Notes: a model not told the origin generated them from the sequence alone. 64,000 nt of DNA from Owenia fusiformis (GCA_903813345.2 CAIIXF020000006.1:21771936-21835935), one strand, 5' to 3'. Shown: positions 50,531-63,099, numbered from the stretch's first letter. A program made the numbers and translations.

Positions 50531-52344
50531 TGCTACAACTTGAGACATATATTCTGACGACGTTATCACAACGTAAAATTGTTAGCTGGGTCATTCACAC
50601 CTCTAAAAAACAATGGAATGTACAGTGTAACCACATTTTGATGTTCCGTGTGAACAGCTAAATTTTGAAAACCCTAAAACAGAGTCCCTTGTTCCCAGTT
50701 GTCATGAGTTCCGTACAGTGAGGGTCCGAAAGTCAATGGAAAACTATTTGGCTCTTTTGAAAACTGTTCCTTGTTGACAGGCGTGCCAAAGAAAGATGTT
50801 CCATCGGACAGGTTTTACTGTATATTTTTACTATTTTTCAAATGCTTTCAATAATTTTTTAATCATTTGACGAGCGTCGTTTGACTTTTGGCGATTTAGA
50901 TGTAACATTTATTTTCTCATTCGTATTGTCTTTGGGTTCTACCTTATCTCTATAGGGTTTGGTTCTGGTATGACCATAACGTATAACATATGTCACCAGG
51001 TGAGCCTGAGAGTTAAATTATTTGAATGATTTTATTGGTAATGGAATAGGTAATATCTATTACCAATAAATATGGGAGTTTTTGCTTAATGTACATGTAT
51101 TCTATTCATAGCAAACGTAGCAATGAATTACCTTAGAATTAGTGCTGTGTGCAAGAGGTGAGATTATGTTTATAACAGGATCTTAAGAGGTTCTGGACAA
51201 ATCATTTGATTCTGGACTTGACATATTTTTTTTCCAACGAAATCACATCCAAGGGTTGAATTTTTATTGGATATTTAGAGAGCGAGTCCTGTATTGATTT
51301 CAATAAAAAGGTTAAAATAGAACGCTATTTGAGAGTTAATCTTATACTTTCATTACATTGATAAATTAAGGCAAATTCTGAAAAATATTAAAGTGCATTT
51401 TTTGTGCAATATTATCCAAGTATTTAGATGAAACGGTCTTATTTAAATACAAATCATAACATGATGATATTTTTTCATAAAATATTTCTTCAAGAAATTC
51501 AATTGAAGGCTCAAGATAAAACGAGCTAATTTAGGTGAAAACCCTTACATGATGATGTGTTTTCATGACTTCTTTCATAAAATTCCATCAAGGGGTGAAA
51601 ATAAAATGATCGAATTTAAGTGATTTAAGGATCACGAGGATAGGTTTTCTTGGATATTTTCTATGAAATCCCATCCAGTGGTCAAGGTAAAATTTTTATT
51701 TGGTATATTTGGTCACATGTTCGAACCCATAGAACCATATAGGAACGTCATTTTGAATGTTACGTGATAAATTCATATAAGGCTTTTAGAACAATGTGGG
51801 GAAAGATGAGGGGAAACCCCTGACACCTGTTCACGATTTTATCCGAACGTTCATCGGATCATTTCGGTTTTTATGCACTTCATTATTTTACCGAAGTTTG
51901 CCGATTCGATTCGTCGTATTTCGGAATATTGGGGACAATTTTATACTCCATTGGGAGTATTTTTAATCTACTTCTTATTACGAAGATTCCCGAACCTTGT
52001 TCGGATTAATCCGGATTTTCTGACCTACTTCATCTACCGAGATTTAACGAGTTTACATTCGGCTCATTTCGGAATCCTGGTGACAATTTTATACTCCATT
52101 GGAGTATTTTTGATCTACTTCTCTGGATTTTTGATCTACTTCTTATGACGAAGATTCCCGAATCAGTTCGGATTAATCCGGATTTTCTGACCTACTTTAT
52201 CTACCGAGATTTAACGAGTTAACATTCGTCTCATTTCGGAATCCTGGTGACAATTTTATACTCCATTGGAGTATTTTTGATCTACTTTTTCTGGATTTTG
52301 CCCTACTTATTATAAGTTGACAGCAAGCAAATCAAAAAGTTCGC

Positions 52345-52415
52345 CATGAACGGGTTTCGATCGACTAACCTAGAGAGTGGAAGCTAAACACGCTAGCCAT
52401 GAGGCTAACGTTCAC
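52345..52415 (-). other. tRNA-like stretch A in TIR arm
   Basis: On the minus strand TGGCTAGCGTG resembles an A box and GATCGAAACCC a B box, about 36 bases apart, as in tRNA-derived SINE heads. No full tRNA cloverleaf was established. Its mirror copy is at about 58437-58515. Confidence 0.35.
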
Positions 52416-52520
52416 CTGTGTGAGATGATAAAGGTATCATATATTTATACCGAGCGTCAATTTAGAATGATCTTCGCTTTTGACTCCACTTAGATACAAC
52501 TCGTCAGTTGTATCCAGAAT

Positions 52521-52590
52521 AGGTGAACGCCTATGGTGTTAGTGAATAACCAAATCCCAGGCGAGTGGTTCGTATCCCACCGTGATATGT
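52521..52590 (+). other. tRNA-like stretch B in TIR arm
   Basis: On the plus strand TGGTGTTAGTG resembles an A box and GGTTCGTATCCC is a good B box. It points toward the element centre, opposite to stretch A. Mirror copy at about 58270-58335. Confidence 0.4.
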
Positions 52591-52639
52591 TATTTTTGCT
52601 TTATTAATACGACAGAAAGGAGCAAGGTGTAGGTTTGAA

Positions 52640-53990
52640 AACAAGACGTACGTTTATTTCAATACAGTTTTAGAAACATTAACCTCTGATAATTGAAGGA
52701 TTTCCACTTCTGAAGCGCGACTAGATCTAAGAAGTTCATTAATCAAGACAGTGTAAACCTTTTAGATATATGTTAGACAATGTACACGCCCCGTGTGGAA
52801 TCAACTAAATGTTACATTTTGGATTTCATTGAGATCCTGTCATAGTCCTAAAATTTATTTTTCTGGAACATCATTTTTTCAACACTGATACAAATTTCCC
52901 TGACATTTCCATGACATGTCTACAGTTTCAAAATTCCCGGACTCTTTGGCCCTTTTTGACCTTATTTTAAAATTCTCTGACATTTCAGGCACTTGGAAAA
53001 TTAAATCAAAACCCTGACATTTCCAGGTGTGTACGAACGCTGGAATTATTCTTAAAATATCCTTCAAACAAAAGGGGAAAATGCTATGCACAAATACTCT
53101 AATTTAGTTTGTATTGTAATGCGTTGTATTACATTGCATTGCATTGTATTGTGTATTTATTTGAGTGTCCGTTGACGGTAAAGAAGGCATTTAAAAGTTA
53201 TTTGTGAAACTTAATAAACTTAATAAACAATACTTTAACAGTATTCTGTTATGGCAAAGTATATTTCATTTTTTCTCTTGTTCTCTACAATCTGCGTTGA
53301 GGACACTGAAGCATATGTCTGTATTTTGTTGGTGGGGAACAGCGTATCCTATCGTTCACGGAGCAAATTCAACTCTCGTTCACGAGTACCTTGTTTTTGG
53401 GCTCTTGTCCCAAAGATAACGATTGTATAAGGTTGCATAATCAGGATTATGAGCTTTCATGTTCTCATAGTTACATCTGTTGTAAAACGAATCTTGTCGC
53501 AACCTCTGCGAATCACGACAGCATAACATTTGAATCACGTTGACATCATTGCAAAATTAGGCTAAATATGCTAAGTCAGATAAATTATTTTATCTGTTTC
53601 AAAATGTTTCATTTTATTTTGCCTATATAAAAGAGATTGAAGAAGATAAGATAAACTGTTCCGTAATATATATTGTGTTTAAATAACCTTTTTTTTAGAA
53701 TCACAATGTAAAATAAATCTCCCGTTCCTGCCATTCTGGTAACGCCATGCAATGGATGCAATTCAAAGTGAGAGAGAGATCTATGAATAACAGAATGCGT
53801 CCATGCCATTAATTTGGCCAAATACATGGCATGAAACTGACGTAAGTTTAAGTAAGCTACGCCCCCCGCTTTCTCTGGTAAATTATGACTTTATTTTTCG
53901 GAGTAATGGGTTTCGGACAACTGGGTTTCGGAGAACTGGGTTGTACCCGATTACGCTTTGCACGCCGCTTTAAAATCCCGATGTCTCCAG
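52640..53990. other. Element core, no gene recognised
   Basis: AT-rich. A TATA-like CTATATAAAAG lies at about 53623-53633 on the plus strand, but no downstream exon was found. Confidence 0.35.
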
Positions 53991-53997
53991 AGGTAGT

Positions 53998-54415
53998 TTA
54001 ATCCGGTAGCCGACAGGCGTTTCTTGCATTATTGAATACAAGCTAACCTTATATTCGCGAATGCAACTAACGCCTTCCGGCACTTACCTGATTAACCCAG
54101 TATAATATGACCAAGTCATTTAAATATGAATGGAATAGTGGCAGGAACTATTCGTATTGACATGAGTTTCCAGTAAAATAATAGGTTAATCCGGTAGCCG
54201 ACAGGCGTTAGTTGCATTTGCGAATACAAGCTAAGACTATGATTTGGGAATGGAAGATTTCAGCTTCCGGATTAACCTACCATTCTATGGGCGACTCATT
54301 TAAATATGAAAAGAACCTGACAATATTCCATTAATATTTTAATGAATTGCCCATAAAATAGTAAAGTAGGTTTATCCGGTAGCCGACAGGCGTTAGCGGC
54401 ATTCGCGAATACAAG
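53998..54415. repeat. Three units of about 185 bp with CCGGTAGCCGACAGGCG
   Basis: The word ATCCGGTAGCCGACAGGCGT occurs at about 54001, 54190 and 54376, each followed by a GAATACAAGCT block. The first unit also holds the partial complement GCGAATGCAACTAACGCC. Confidence 0.8.
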
Positions 54416-57400
54416 CTCCTTTATTTCATAATTTGGGAAATATATATTTTCACAATATTGAAATAGATGGTGGTTCAAAGTGGAATACATATCATACAAG
54501 TGTCACAGATATTTTTAGTGCATATATGGTCTGTCTTTGCATGACTTTGTAGAACATATCAAAACCCTGGGATCCACAGGGTAACAGTAAGTACATTTCG
54601 TTAGATCTTCCGAAGTTCATGCTTCAAAGTTGTCAAAGTTGTAAAAGGGTAATCCTTTTTTGAGTACGAAAGCGTACTTTTTGTTCAATAGCCTTTCCAA
54701 GCTGCTAATCTTTTGAGTGCATCGTGCATTCAACGAATTGTATTCACTTATTAACCAATCAGTGCCAGGAACAAAATGCACGCTTACTTTTTGGGCTAAG
54801 TTTAGTGTTTTATGAAGCATGCTACATACAAATGTTACGCTTTTGCTCATTTACTTTGAGAACTATCTATAGGTACACATTACCAATTGACTCCTAGATT
54901 TGAGTGAACAAGTACCTCGTATTTTTCATTTTTCGATATTTTGAGATTTGTTGGCTGATGAGTAACTTGATATTTTATGTCTAAATATATTAAAGTGGTT
55001 AATAGTAATAGTTTTATTGTACACCATAAACTGTTAACGTTTTAGAATTGGGACACAATATATGATTTGATAATAGAACAATACATGTATATGTCTTACT
55101 CTAAACTCGGTGGTTTGTTTGTTAGTATGTTTTCTTAACAGCTCAATAACTGTTGTATTAATAAGGCGTTATACTATGAAAAAAAGATTGAACGATGTAG
55201 GCATAGGCAGAGGGAGTATCACACTACCCTACCACGTGAACACATTTAAAAAGAATACAGGGTACAGTTAAGTTGCAAATAGAGCGGGTATTCTTTGTCC
55301 TTTTCCATAGGACTTTTCTGGTGATAGTGCGTTGCAAACTGCTCGATGAATCTATACAATGTAAAATCTAGTATTCCTCCAGAACTATGGAAATAAACAA
55401 AGGTCCTCCATTTGCAACTTCACTGTAGCCTGTATTCCTTTTAAAGAAATACGGGCTACAGCATTGGGGTATAGTAGTTTGATTTTTCAATATATCACTA
55501 ATCTACATGTAGCTTCTTTCCTTGAAAAAACATGAGTTTTGATGTACGTATATCAAACATGGGCCACTGCACTATATTGAACCAGGGTGCCGGTGTTACA
55601 TAATGTAATTTTATGGGCCATCATACAACCACCTCTTGCCCACTTTATTCATGTTTTGGATTACAGTTTATACACAATGCATAAACAGCATGAAACAATC
55701 ATTTCTACTTGTGGATTAGATTTGTATAGATCTCTTTGTGAACTGAGTGTTATGTTCAATATGTGAAAATATCATGGACTTAAATTGTACCGTTATATTT
55801 ATAACCTGACCACATTTGCATATGTTCAACAACTGACTGAGTGATCGAGTTCATCAAACAATGTTCGTAATAGAGGTCATGAACTTTGCTTTGTTCATAA
55901 TCCTATTTCTGCAACTGACTCATATTATGCATCTTATTATATAATATTATATGATTTATTTTGATTAGCAGTGTCTCATAAGCCATTGGTGGCTCGAGGC
56001 TTTTTGGATGATTGTACAGATGTATATGTATGAAATTAAGCATGCGACACTTAAATAAAAAACAATACAATATTAAGCTTATAAACTTGCTGATCATATG
56101 ATTTTAATATTTTAATACTACATGATACTCATATCAAAATACCAATGTATTTGTGAACAACTCTTACGTTTGATATTGTACGAATTTTCTGATTTGCTGT
56201 AGTAGTCGTAAATGCAACATATAACAATGTTATGTTACTTTGTGTCATATGAAAAATAAATTCGTACAAAGATGAGTTTTATTTCGTTTGTTATTCAATG
56301 TAGAATACACGTTGTACATTATTTCATGTATAGGATATTGACAATAATCAGACTATCGTATTACAATACAGAAGAATAAAAGAGATAATGATATATGCAT
56401 TCTAATTTGAGATTGACATGCGTAAAGGTATCAATATTTTATCTAGTATTTCATTTTATCCCTCCCATCCCATCCCACCCGCTCATCAGCAATCCCCAGA
56501 AAATTCGTTCGGTGCTTTTAAATGTTAATAGTTCGGTTGAGTTTTAAAAATAAATCTTAAGCACTTTAAATCTAGATAAAATATTCATGATTTGATTGTG
56601 ATTATCATTTCTAATTATTACATGACGGTTCCATTACATTCAATGCGTATCTAATCCTCAAAGTTTATACTCGATTTTCGACAGGTAAAGGTAATATATC
56701 AACCCTCGGTCCCTACTATTTCTCGTGTAGATATATTGCATAACTTTCTCAGATATATCATGAATATATATGAACATGAAGTCTTGTCAATTTACTTAAT
56801 CGTTGGTTGATTTCTAGGTTTATTAGAATTAAAAGAACGAACGTTTCATCAAACGAGTCCTATATTCAATATCTATTCGTTGGGCCCATTCTTTAAATGT
56901 AACTATATTCTTTTAACTTTAAAAGTATCTGTTTAGTGCTACTTTAACATATATTCATTATTTTTATCCGCACAACAGTATCAAACGTTAATGCACAACT
57001 AGCCATGCCAAGACATGGCCACTACCCTCGTCCAAAGTAAAATACAAGGTCTTCATTCTTTAATGATTATGTTTCAATTGATTTAGTTTAGTGATTTAAA
57101 TGTAGGAAAATGAGTCGCTGTGATGTCATATCTGGCGCAGCAATTTCAGAGTCACTGCAAAAAATTAAAACATCAGTCGGATCATAAGACTAAATAAAAA
57201 AGCTATTTAGGGATGAATAACATTCGGTGAAATCCGTGATATCGTTATATCATTCGTTAATTGTCAAAGCTGCGCCCATTTCTCGGTGCAGGCAGATATA
57301 AGGCGGCCAGACTGGGCATACACAAAATGTATTGTATGTGCTCCTTAGGTTGCACTCGGGTGCTATCAACATCGAACACACACACGTTTAAGATACACAG

Positions 57401-58221
57401 AGATAATTAAGGGATGAGTGACAAAGGGATGTTAAAAACAGGTGGCTATTGCAATTGATATTTTAATGTAACTTTAGTATGTAAGAATCTTTTCATCAAT
57501 AAAAATAACATCTTAGATATTACAGCTACATGTACAATGTGAGTGTATTTAAAAATGTAGTACATAGCTAGTTCAATCTATAAAGATGTCTGATGACAAA
57601 AAGCTCAATTTTCCTTGATGTCGTGGTCAATGGGACTTTAACACGTGAACTAATGTTTTTTATTTTTTTGTTTTAAAGTCACTTATAGCAAACCTAATCT
57701 AACAATTATCTCACTATATGCTTATGACATATTCATGTATACGTTGTTTGTCTTTTTTTCAAATCAACCCACGGAAATATGCAATACACCAAGTTAAAAA
57801 AGTGGTACGAATCATAAAAGCGACGTTGGGTGTTTCACTAGTAATTTTTATATGAAAAATCTAGAAATATTACCCAAATTAAACTATGACTATTCAAAAG
57901 AAGACATTCAAATCTATATTATGTAAAAAAATCAAATTTGTCCGAAGCAGGGATAACGCTCAATTAGAGTGACGAACTTTGTTCTCCAAACCGAGAATGG
58001 TCTTTTATGAAAAAAGTTATGAAAACACATCACCAGATCATGTAAAGCTGTTTTACCTAAAAGATCGTTTTATCTTCACCCTTCGATTGGATTTCATGAA
58101 AAAATATTTTTATGAAAAAATAGGATTTGTAGGATATCGACGCTCTAACATGTAGTTTAATCACACGCAGGTATCTGGTTTTATTGCGTGTAGAATGTAT
58201 CGATATCAGGACCGCTACATG
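54416..58221. other. Element core, no gene recognised
   Basis: No open frame above about 80 codons. A minus-strand frame at 54617-54850 is unassigned. Contains the MITE at 55246-55445. A GATATAAGGCGGCC stretch at about 57296 could be a core promoter, but no transcript is evident. Confidence 0.3.
55246..55445. mobile_element. 200 bp MITE inside the 8.5 kb element
   Basis: TTAAAAAGAATACAGGGTAC at the left and its near complement at the right, with TIRs of about 35 bp including AGTTGCAAAT. Flanked by AT-rich sequence without a clear target duplication. Confidence 0.65.
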
Positions 58222-59662
58222 CCAGTGACCTTGCTCCTTTCTGTCGTATTAAAAAAGCAAAAATAACATATCACGGTGGGGTGCGAACCACTCGCCTGGG
58301 ACTTGGTTATTCACTAGTACCACAGGCGTTCATCTATTCTGGATACAACTGACGAGTTGTATTTACGTGCAGTCAAAAGTGAAGATCATTTTGAATTGAC
58401 GCTCGGTATAAATATATAATACTTTTATCCTTTCGTATCGGTTGCACGTTAGCCTCATGGCTAACGTGCCTAGCTTCCATGCTCTAGGTTAGTCGATCGA
58501 GACCCGTTCATGGCGAATTTTTTGATTTGCTTGTTGTAAAGATATAATAAGTAGGGCAAAATCCAGAAAAAGTAGATCAAAAATACTCCAATGGAGTATA
58601 AAATTGTCACCAGGATTCCGAAATGAGACGAATGTAAACTCGTTAAATCTCGGTAGATGAAGTAGGTCAGAAAATCCGGATTAATCCGAACAAGGTTCGG
58701 AAATCTTCGTCATAAGAAGTAGATCAAAAATACTCCAATGGAGTATAAAATTGTCACCAGGATTCCGAAATGAGCCGAATGTAAACTCGTTAAATCTCGG
58801 TAGATGAAGTAGGTCAGAAAATCCGGATTAATCCGAACAAGGTTCGGGAATCTTCGTAATAAGAAGTAGATTAAAAATACTCCCAATGGAGTATAAAATT
58901 GTCCCCAATATTCCGAAATACGACGAATCGAATCGGCAAACTTCGGTAAAATAATGAAGTGCATAAAAACCGAAATGATCCGATGAACGTTCGGATAAAA
59001 TCGTGAACAGGTGTCAGGGGTTTCCCCTCATCTTTCCCCACATTGTTCTAAAAGCCTTATATGAATTTATCACGTAACATTCAAAATGACGTTCCTATAT
59101 GGTTCTATGGGTTCGAACATGTGACCAAATATACCAAATAAAAATTTTACCTTGACCACTGGATGGGATTTCATAGAAAATATCCAAGAAAACCTATCCT
59201 CGTGATCCTTAAATCACTTAAATTCGATCATTTTATTTTCACCCCTTGATGGAATTTTATGAAAGAAGTCATGAAAACACATCATCATGTAAGGGTTTTC
59301 ACCTAAATTAGCTCGTTTTATCTTGAGCCTTCAATTGAATTTCTTGAAGAAATATTTTATGAAAAAATATCATCATGTTATGATTTGTATTTAAATAAGA
59401 CCGTTTCATCTAAATACTTGGATAATATTTCATAAAAAATGCACTTTAACATTTTTCAGAATTTGCCTTAATTTATCAATGTAATGAAAGTATAAGATTA
59501 ACTCTCAAATAGCGTTCTATTTTAACCTTTTTATTGAAATCAATACAGGACTCGCTCTCTAAATATCCAATAAAATTTCAACCCTTGGATGTGATTTCGT
59601 TGGAAAAAAAATATGTCAAGTCCAGAATCAAATGATTTGTCCAGAACCTCTTAAGATCCTGT
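58222..59662. repeat. Right TIR arm of the 8.5 kb element
   Basis: Inverted copy of 51175-52630 with scattered substitutions and small indels. Confidence 0.9.
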
Positions 59663-59965
59663 TTTATGTGATATAAGGTGATATTATGACTTTTTAAATA
59701 TATTACCAATGCCCGCTATGATTTTGATGTACGATTTTGGCTGGTCCCAGTGGAATTCAGATTTCAGATTTTACAATACTATCTACTATCTAGTAAACTT
59801 CATGTCCCTTCATGTTGGTTAAGTTGGCTTAAAAAGCAACGAAAACTAGAATATTTCTATTATAGCATACACATAGATTTATTCAGATCATATCAAGTGC
59901 AAAAATAAATATCAATAAATAAATAAGTCTGGTTTTCAATGGTTGTGGTCCTCCATATAGGAGTT

Positions 59966-60201
59966 TTACTGTGGAGGTACATTAGCATAGAGACAATCCC
60001 TTCCACTGTAGACTCTCTCTGGCCTGTTTCCAACATCTGTGAATTGCTCTCCTTCCAAGTAGCTCAAGACCTCTCTGTCATACCTCTCGGCAAAATCCTG
60101 TGGGTCTCTGGCGAGGACGAATAGAGTGAAGCGAATTGGGTCTGAAATTATGGAGTATTGGTATTGGCCATTCAAGACTGGTCCAAGCTTGAGGATCCAA
60201 T
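59966..60201 (-). CDS. Apolipoprotein D-like lipocalin 3, exon 2
   Basis: 236 bp exon with the same acceptor, frame and stop as the other copies. The protein nearly matches copy 2 (SIISDP and RDCLY are the differences). Confidence 0.92.
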
Positions 60202-60486
60202 CTGGAATAAAATGTGACCTTGTGTTAAATTTATTTTGTGGTACTAATCTGATCTGATATAATCAGAAAGGAATAGAGATGATAAAAACTTTACAAAAAG
60301 TGATTTATCCTTGAAATGTATATCTGTGTAGTGATATGATAATGTAAATCCTCTGAAATTCACAGAAGGAAAAAAGGAGGTTATACATTTGGTTTAGTCT
60401 GAGGGGCAACATTTAAAACTAAACATAACACCTCTAAAATCCACAGTCTAATAGATGCTATTTTCAATGTGACTTAGTCTACTTAC

Positions 60487-60850
60487 AAGGTGCTGGCAAT
60501 GGGACTCCAGAAAGTTCTACAAGAAGTTGTCCCTCAGTCTCGGTCTTGTATCCAAATCCTGTGATCTGATCCAAAGGGCCATTGGGGGTCATGATACGGT
60601 TTGAGTTCAGTACTGAGATGGTAGTTGCATTGATAACTCCGTAGTCAGCTGTGATACAGACAGCATTTCTCAGGAAAGAGTTCCTGAGATTGCTGTTATA
60701 GTAGACCTGGTACCACCTGCCGAGATATTTTGGAATTTCGACACGATCAACTGTTGCTGGGGGTTTCCCAAAGATATCATCAAGATGAAAGCCTAAGCAG
60801 ATGCTTGGGAGCACCACCAGGAGGGCTGCAGTCATCAGTTTTGTTGTCAT
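60487..60850 (-). CDS. Apolipoprotein D-like lipocalin 3, exon 1
   Basis: CDS complement(59966-60201, 60487-60850), 199 residues, intact. The ATG is at 60850-60848. A 5 bp deletion just upstream removes the GTG-led extension seen in copies 1 and 2 and so supports this start. Signal peptide, KYLGRWYQVY and NAT are as in copy 2. TATA box at 60937-60945. The nearest retained upstream sequence matches copy 2 for about 700 bp, so its promoter is intact. Confidence 0.93.
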
Positions 60851-61573
60851 CTTGCTGAACGTTGGTTGAGATTGTCCGTGTTATTGTATGTTGGTTGAGC
60901 TTGGAGCAACTTGTAAAGATGTGTCAAAAATTTGGGGTTTATATACAATTTCAAACCCATGAATAATAGTCACAGTGGCTATTTGTTTAACTGCAAATTA
61001 TAATTAAAATGGAACATTAAGTGAAGAATGAAATAAAGAGGGACAGAGATTAGTACTCCTTATTCTTGATTATGCCAAAATACCCAAAATAAGGTTCATG
61101 ACTCAGATTTTGGAGAGGAATAACTATGATCATGATTCCCATTTTACCCAGAGGAGTCTTGAGTTTTATAACCAATGATTGTTTTGTAACTATTGTGTGG
61201 GAAGGGGGCATTCATGAGAAATGTCATTTGAATCATGTCCGTTTCAAGAGATTTCTCTGTAAAGTCTGAATGAATTGTCTGAATATCTTTCATTTCTATT
61301 CAATAAGAGTGTTGGTTACATTTTTATTTACCCTTTCCATTGCTTGTTTATTCTTTTGGACTATGTTTCTCATTTTTAACATAATCAATTGTGACATTTT
61401 TCTTAAAGGTCTAGGTTTATCTTATCAAGATAAAAAAATCCACATCGGTTAACACAGCAAGACCAATTTCTGTGAGCACCTTTGTCTCACCTTTTATGGA
61501 AAGCTAATGCTATATTCTGCATTTGTACAAAAGTGTGCACACTAAACATGTGTGACTGTATAGTAACAATTAA

Positions 61574-62136
61574 AGGGTTCCGATAAACATCCCGTATAAA
61601 AACAATATGGCGGCTCCAGGCGAATCGACTGGATCAGTCCATTTTTAAGAAATAAGGGGAGTTCTGTAAAATCCAGTTTATTGAAATTGTCTTTGAGATA
61701 AAGTAATCCGTTTATAATGATTTTGAAAACATTATCCATAGACTGATTGCGTTCAAAGAATATGTACAACAGCCAATATAAATCCTTGTATTAGAACTGC
61801 TTTGTTTCATTTGTAGGATATTTCATATACCAAGCTGTGGGCTATTACGTTATGGGGAAATTTAGATGTCAATTTTTCCTTATTATACACAAATAGAAGA
61901 TCCTGAAACTTCACCCATAAATGTGGAATTGATTTGTCAAAATAAAAATCACCGTTTCATAAATATGTGACGATCTATAATATACTTATGCTATATATAT
62001 AACAGTTAGAGGTGTTGACACAACGACCTCGAGCCTGTGAACCCTTGAGTATTATTCCGGGATCGGGCCTTTTATACTAAACGGTGAGCAACACCAGAAA
62101 CGAGCGTTCGATTTGCTAAACGATATGCGTCACCCT
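61574..62136. mobile_element. 563 bp TTAA-target element in copy 3
   Basis: Flanked by TTAA on both sides (61570-61573, 62137-62140). Copies 1 (about 27558) and 2 (about 36238) have ACAATTAAGACCTG uninterrupted. Ends are AGGGTTCCG and, inverted, AGGGTGACG. TTAA duplication is shared by piggyBac and Kolobok elements, and which applies is undecided. Confidence 0.9.
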
Positions 62137-62835
62137 TTAAGACCTGAAGCATACACTAACATGTGAGAGCAGCTATATCTGTGTGATGATAAATGAATAC
62201 CATTATATTCAAGCTATGTGATAAGCAAAAACACATGTTTCCTCATGTGGTATTCTATAACAATGAGAAATTACATGGCTGTTATATTAGTGTGACAAAT
62301 CGATGTGAGGGTTTAGCTTGTGACGTCTGACAGTAGTGTGTAAACTTGTTTATTTAACATTTTTGTAATGATTAGATTTAAAACTGGTGCTGCGAACACA
62401 TATTATTAATTCAGATTTCAAAATACTTCAGATTCATTCATACGACTTTTTAGGAATTTCAAATCTGCAATGCTAATTCAGATCGAAATTCTTTCTATCA
62501 AATCCTTTTTGCGTCCTAAAATATGTGAAATAAAATGTGTTGTACTGCACCTAAATGTCAGAGGTCAAATTTCAGTTTTTGAGAATATTTAGTTGAATTT
62601 TAGATTTTTATCAAGAGCTCCTTTAACACAGGCTGGAGAAATATGTTAAATTATTGTAGGCAGCAGTGTGTTAAAAAAGCTAAAGGAGGAGATTTCGGAC
62701 TGTCATATGTTGGATTTTGGCTATTTTCCTAGGATTTAAACAGGTGCATAAAATGTTAGGTCAATGTATTAGAGAGATTTCGCACCTAGTGAAAGTACAA
62801 CTTATAACGTATACTTATACTTATAGGTAAACGTA

Positions 62836-63056
62836 CAAGGTGTTTCATAATGTGAGCTTTTCGTCAGGAAAGATCTTCTCGGACTGTAATAAATACAGGT
62901 CAAAGGGATGCCATTTGTAGTTTCTTGAATTGTAGCATGTTTAGTTGATCCAAATGTGTTTGTCTAGAATAAAATAGGCTCATATATAGTACATATGTTA
63001 TAGACCCATCTCTTCTCAAATTGACTTTTTGGAGATGCTCGTTATGAAACACCCTG
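62836..63056. mobile_element. 221 bp mariner-like MITE
   Basis: TA-flanked; ends CAAGGTGTTTCATAATGTGAGC-like at the left and GCTCGTTATGAAACACCCTG at the right. Nested in the replaced region of copy 3. Confidence 0.8.
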
Positions 63057-63099
63057 TATGTCTGAATGTGAATGTACGTTTATGGAGCTGCTCCGCACC

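Larger units (their letters stand above)
40638..50591. mobile_element. 9.95 kb element with tandem arrays at both ends
   Basis: Copy 1 has an uninterrupted site here (GTCATAAGTCATTCACACC, about 33595-33613). Termini are ACCCAGCAAACA at the left and, inverted, ACCCAGCTAACA at the right. Similarity goes on for about 33 bp with two ACGT words at matched spacing. No clear target duplication is seen. The left subterminal part is an array of 118-122 bp units, the right an array of 190-193 bp units, and the two unit types differ. The core (42240-47800) has nested repeats and exon-like pieces but no transposase frame I can see. Class unknown. Confidence 0.85.
34017..50988. repeat. Tandem segmental duplication, copy 2
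   Basis: Begins with the last 11 bases of NR5B exon 4 and its donor GTGAGC, and ends where the word reappears at 50989. Without the 9.95 kb insertion it is about 7.0 kb. Relative to copy 1 it lacks the mariner-like element, and lacks 28114-28949 (intron end, exon 5 and MITE A), which is replaced by 280 unrelated bases at 36787-37066. Confidence 0.93.
51175..52630. repeat. Left TIR arm of the 8.5 kb element
   Basis: Inverted copy of 58222-59662. Contains two to three internal units around ACAATTTTATACTCCATTGG and GGATTAATC-like words, spaced about 140-190 bp. The arm also carries two tRNA-like stretches. Confidence 0.9.
51175..59662. mobile_element. 8,488 bp element with 1.4 kb TIRs and 6 bp target duplication
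   Basis: Termini ACAGGATCTTAAGAGGTTCT and its exact complement. Flanks are TTTATA (51169-51174) and TTTATG (59663-59668). Copies 1 and 2 have the empty site GTTTATATGATAT. The inverted arms run 51175 to about 52630 and about 58222 to 59662. The 6 kb between them has only small open frames (none above about 80 codons). The open frames inside the arms are mirror copies made of short repeats, not a membrane protein gene. Superfamily unknown; the length and 6 bp duplication recall Polinton/Maverick, but no polymerase, integrase or capsid frame is seen. Confidence 0.92.

Noticed and set aside
51873-58964. Hydrophobic frames of 84-91 codons that look like a membrane protein
   Set aside because: Both lie in the TIR arms, are mirror copies, and are built from repeated short DNA units.
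51175-59662. Polinton/Maverick element
   Set aside because: Long arms and a 6 bp duplication fit, but the termini differ from the AG start I know for Polintons, and no polymerase, integrase, ATPase or capsid frame is present.
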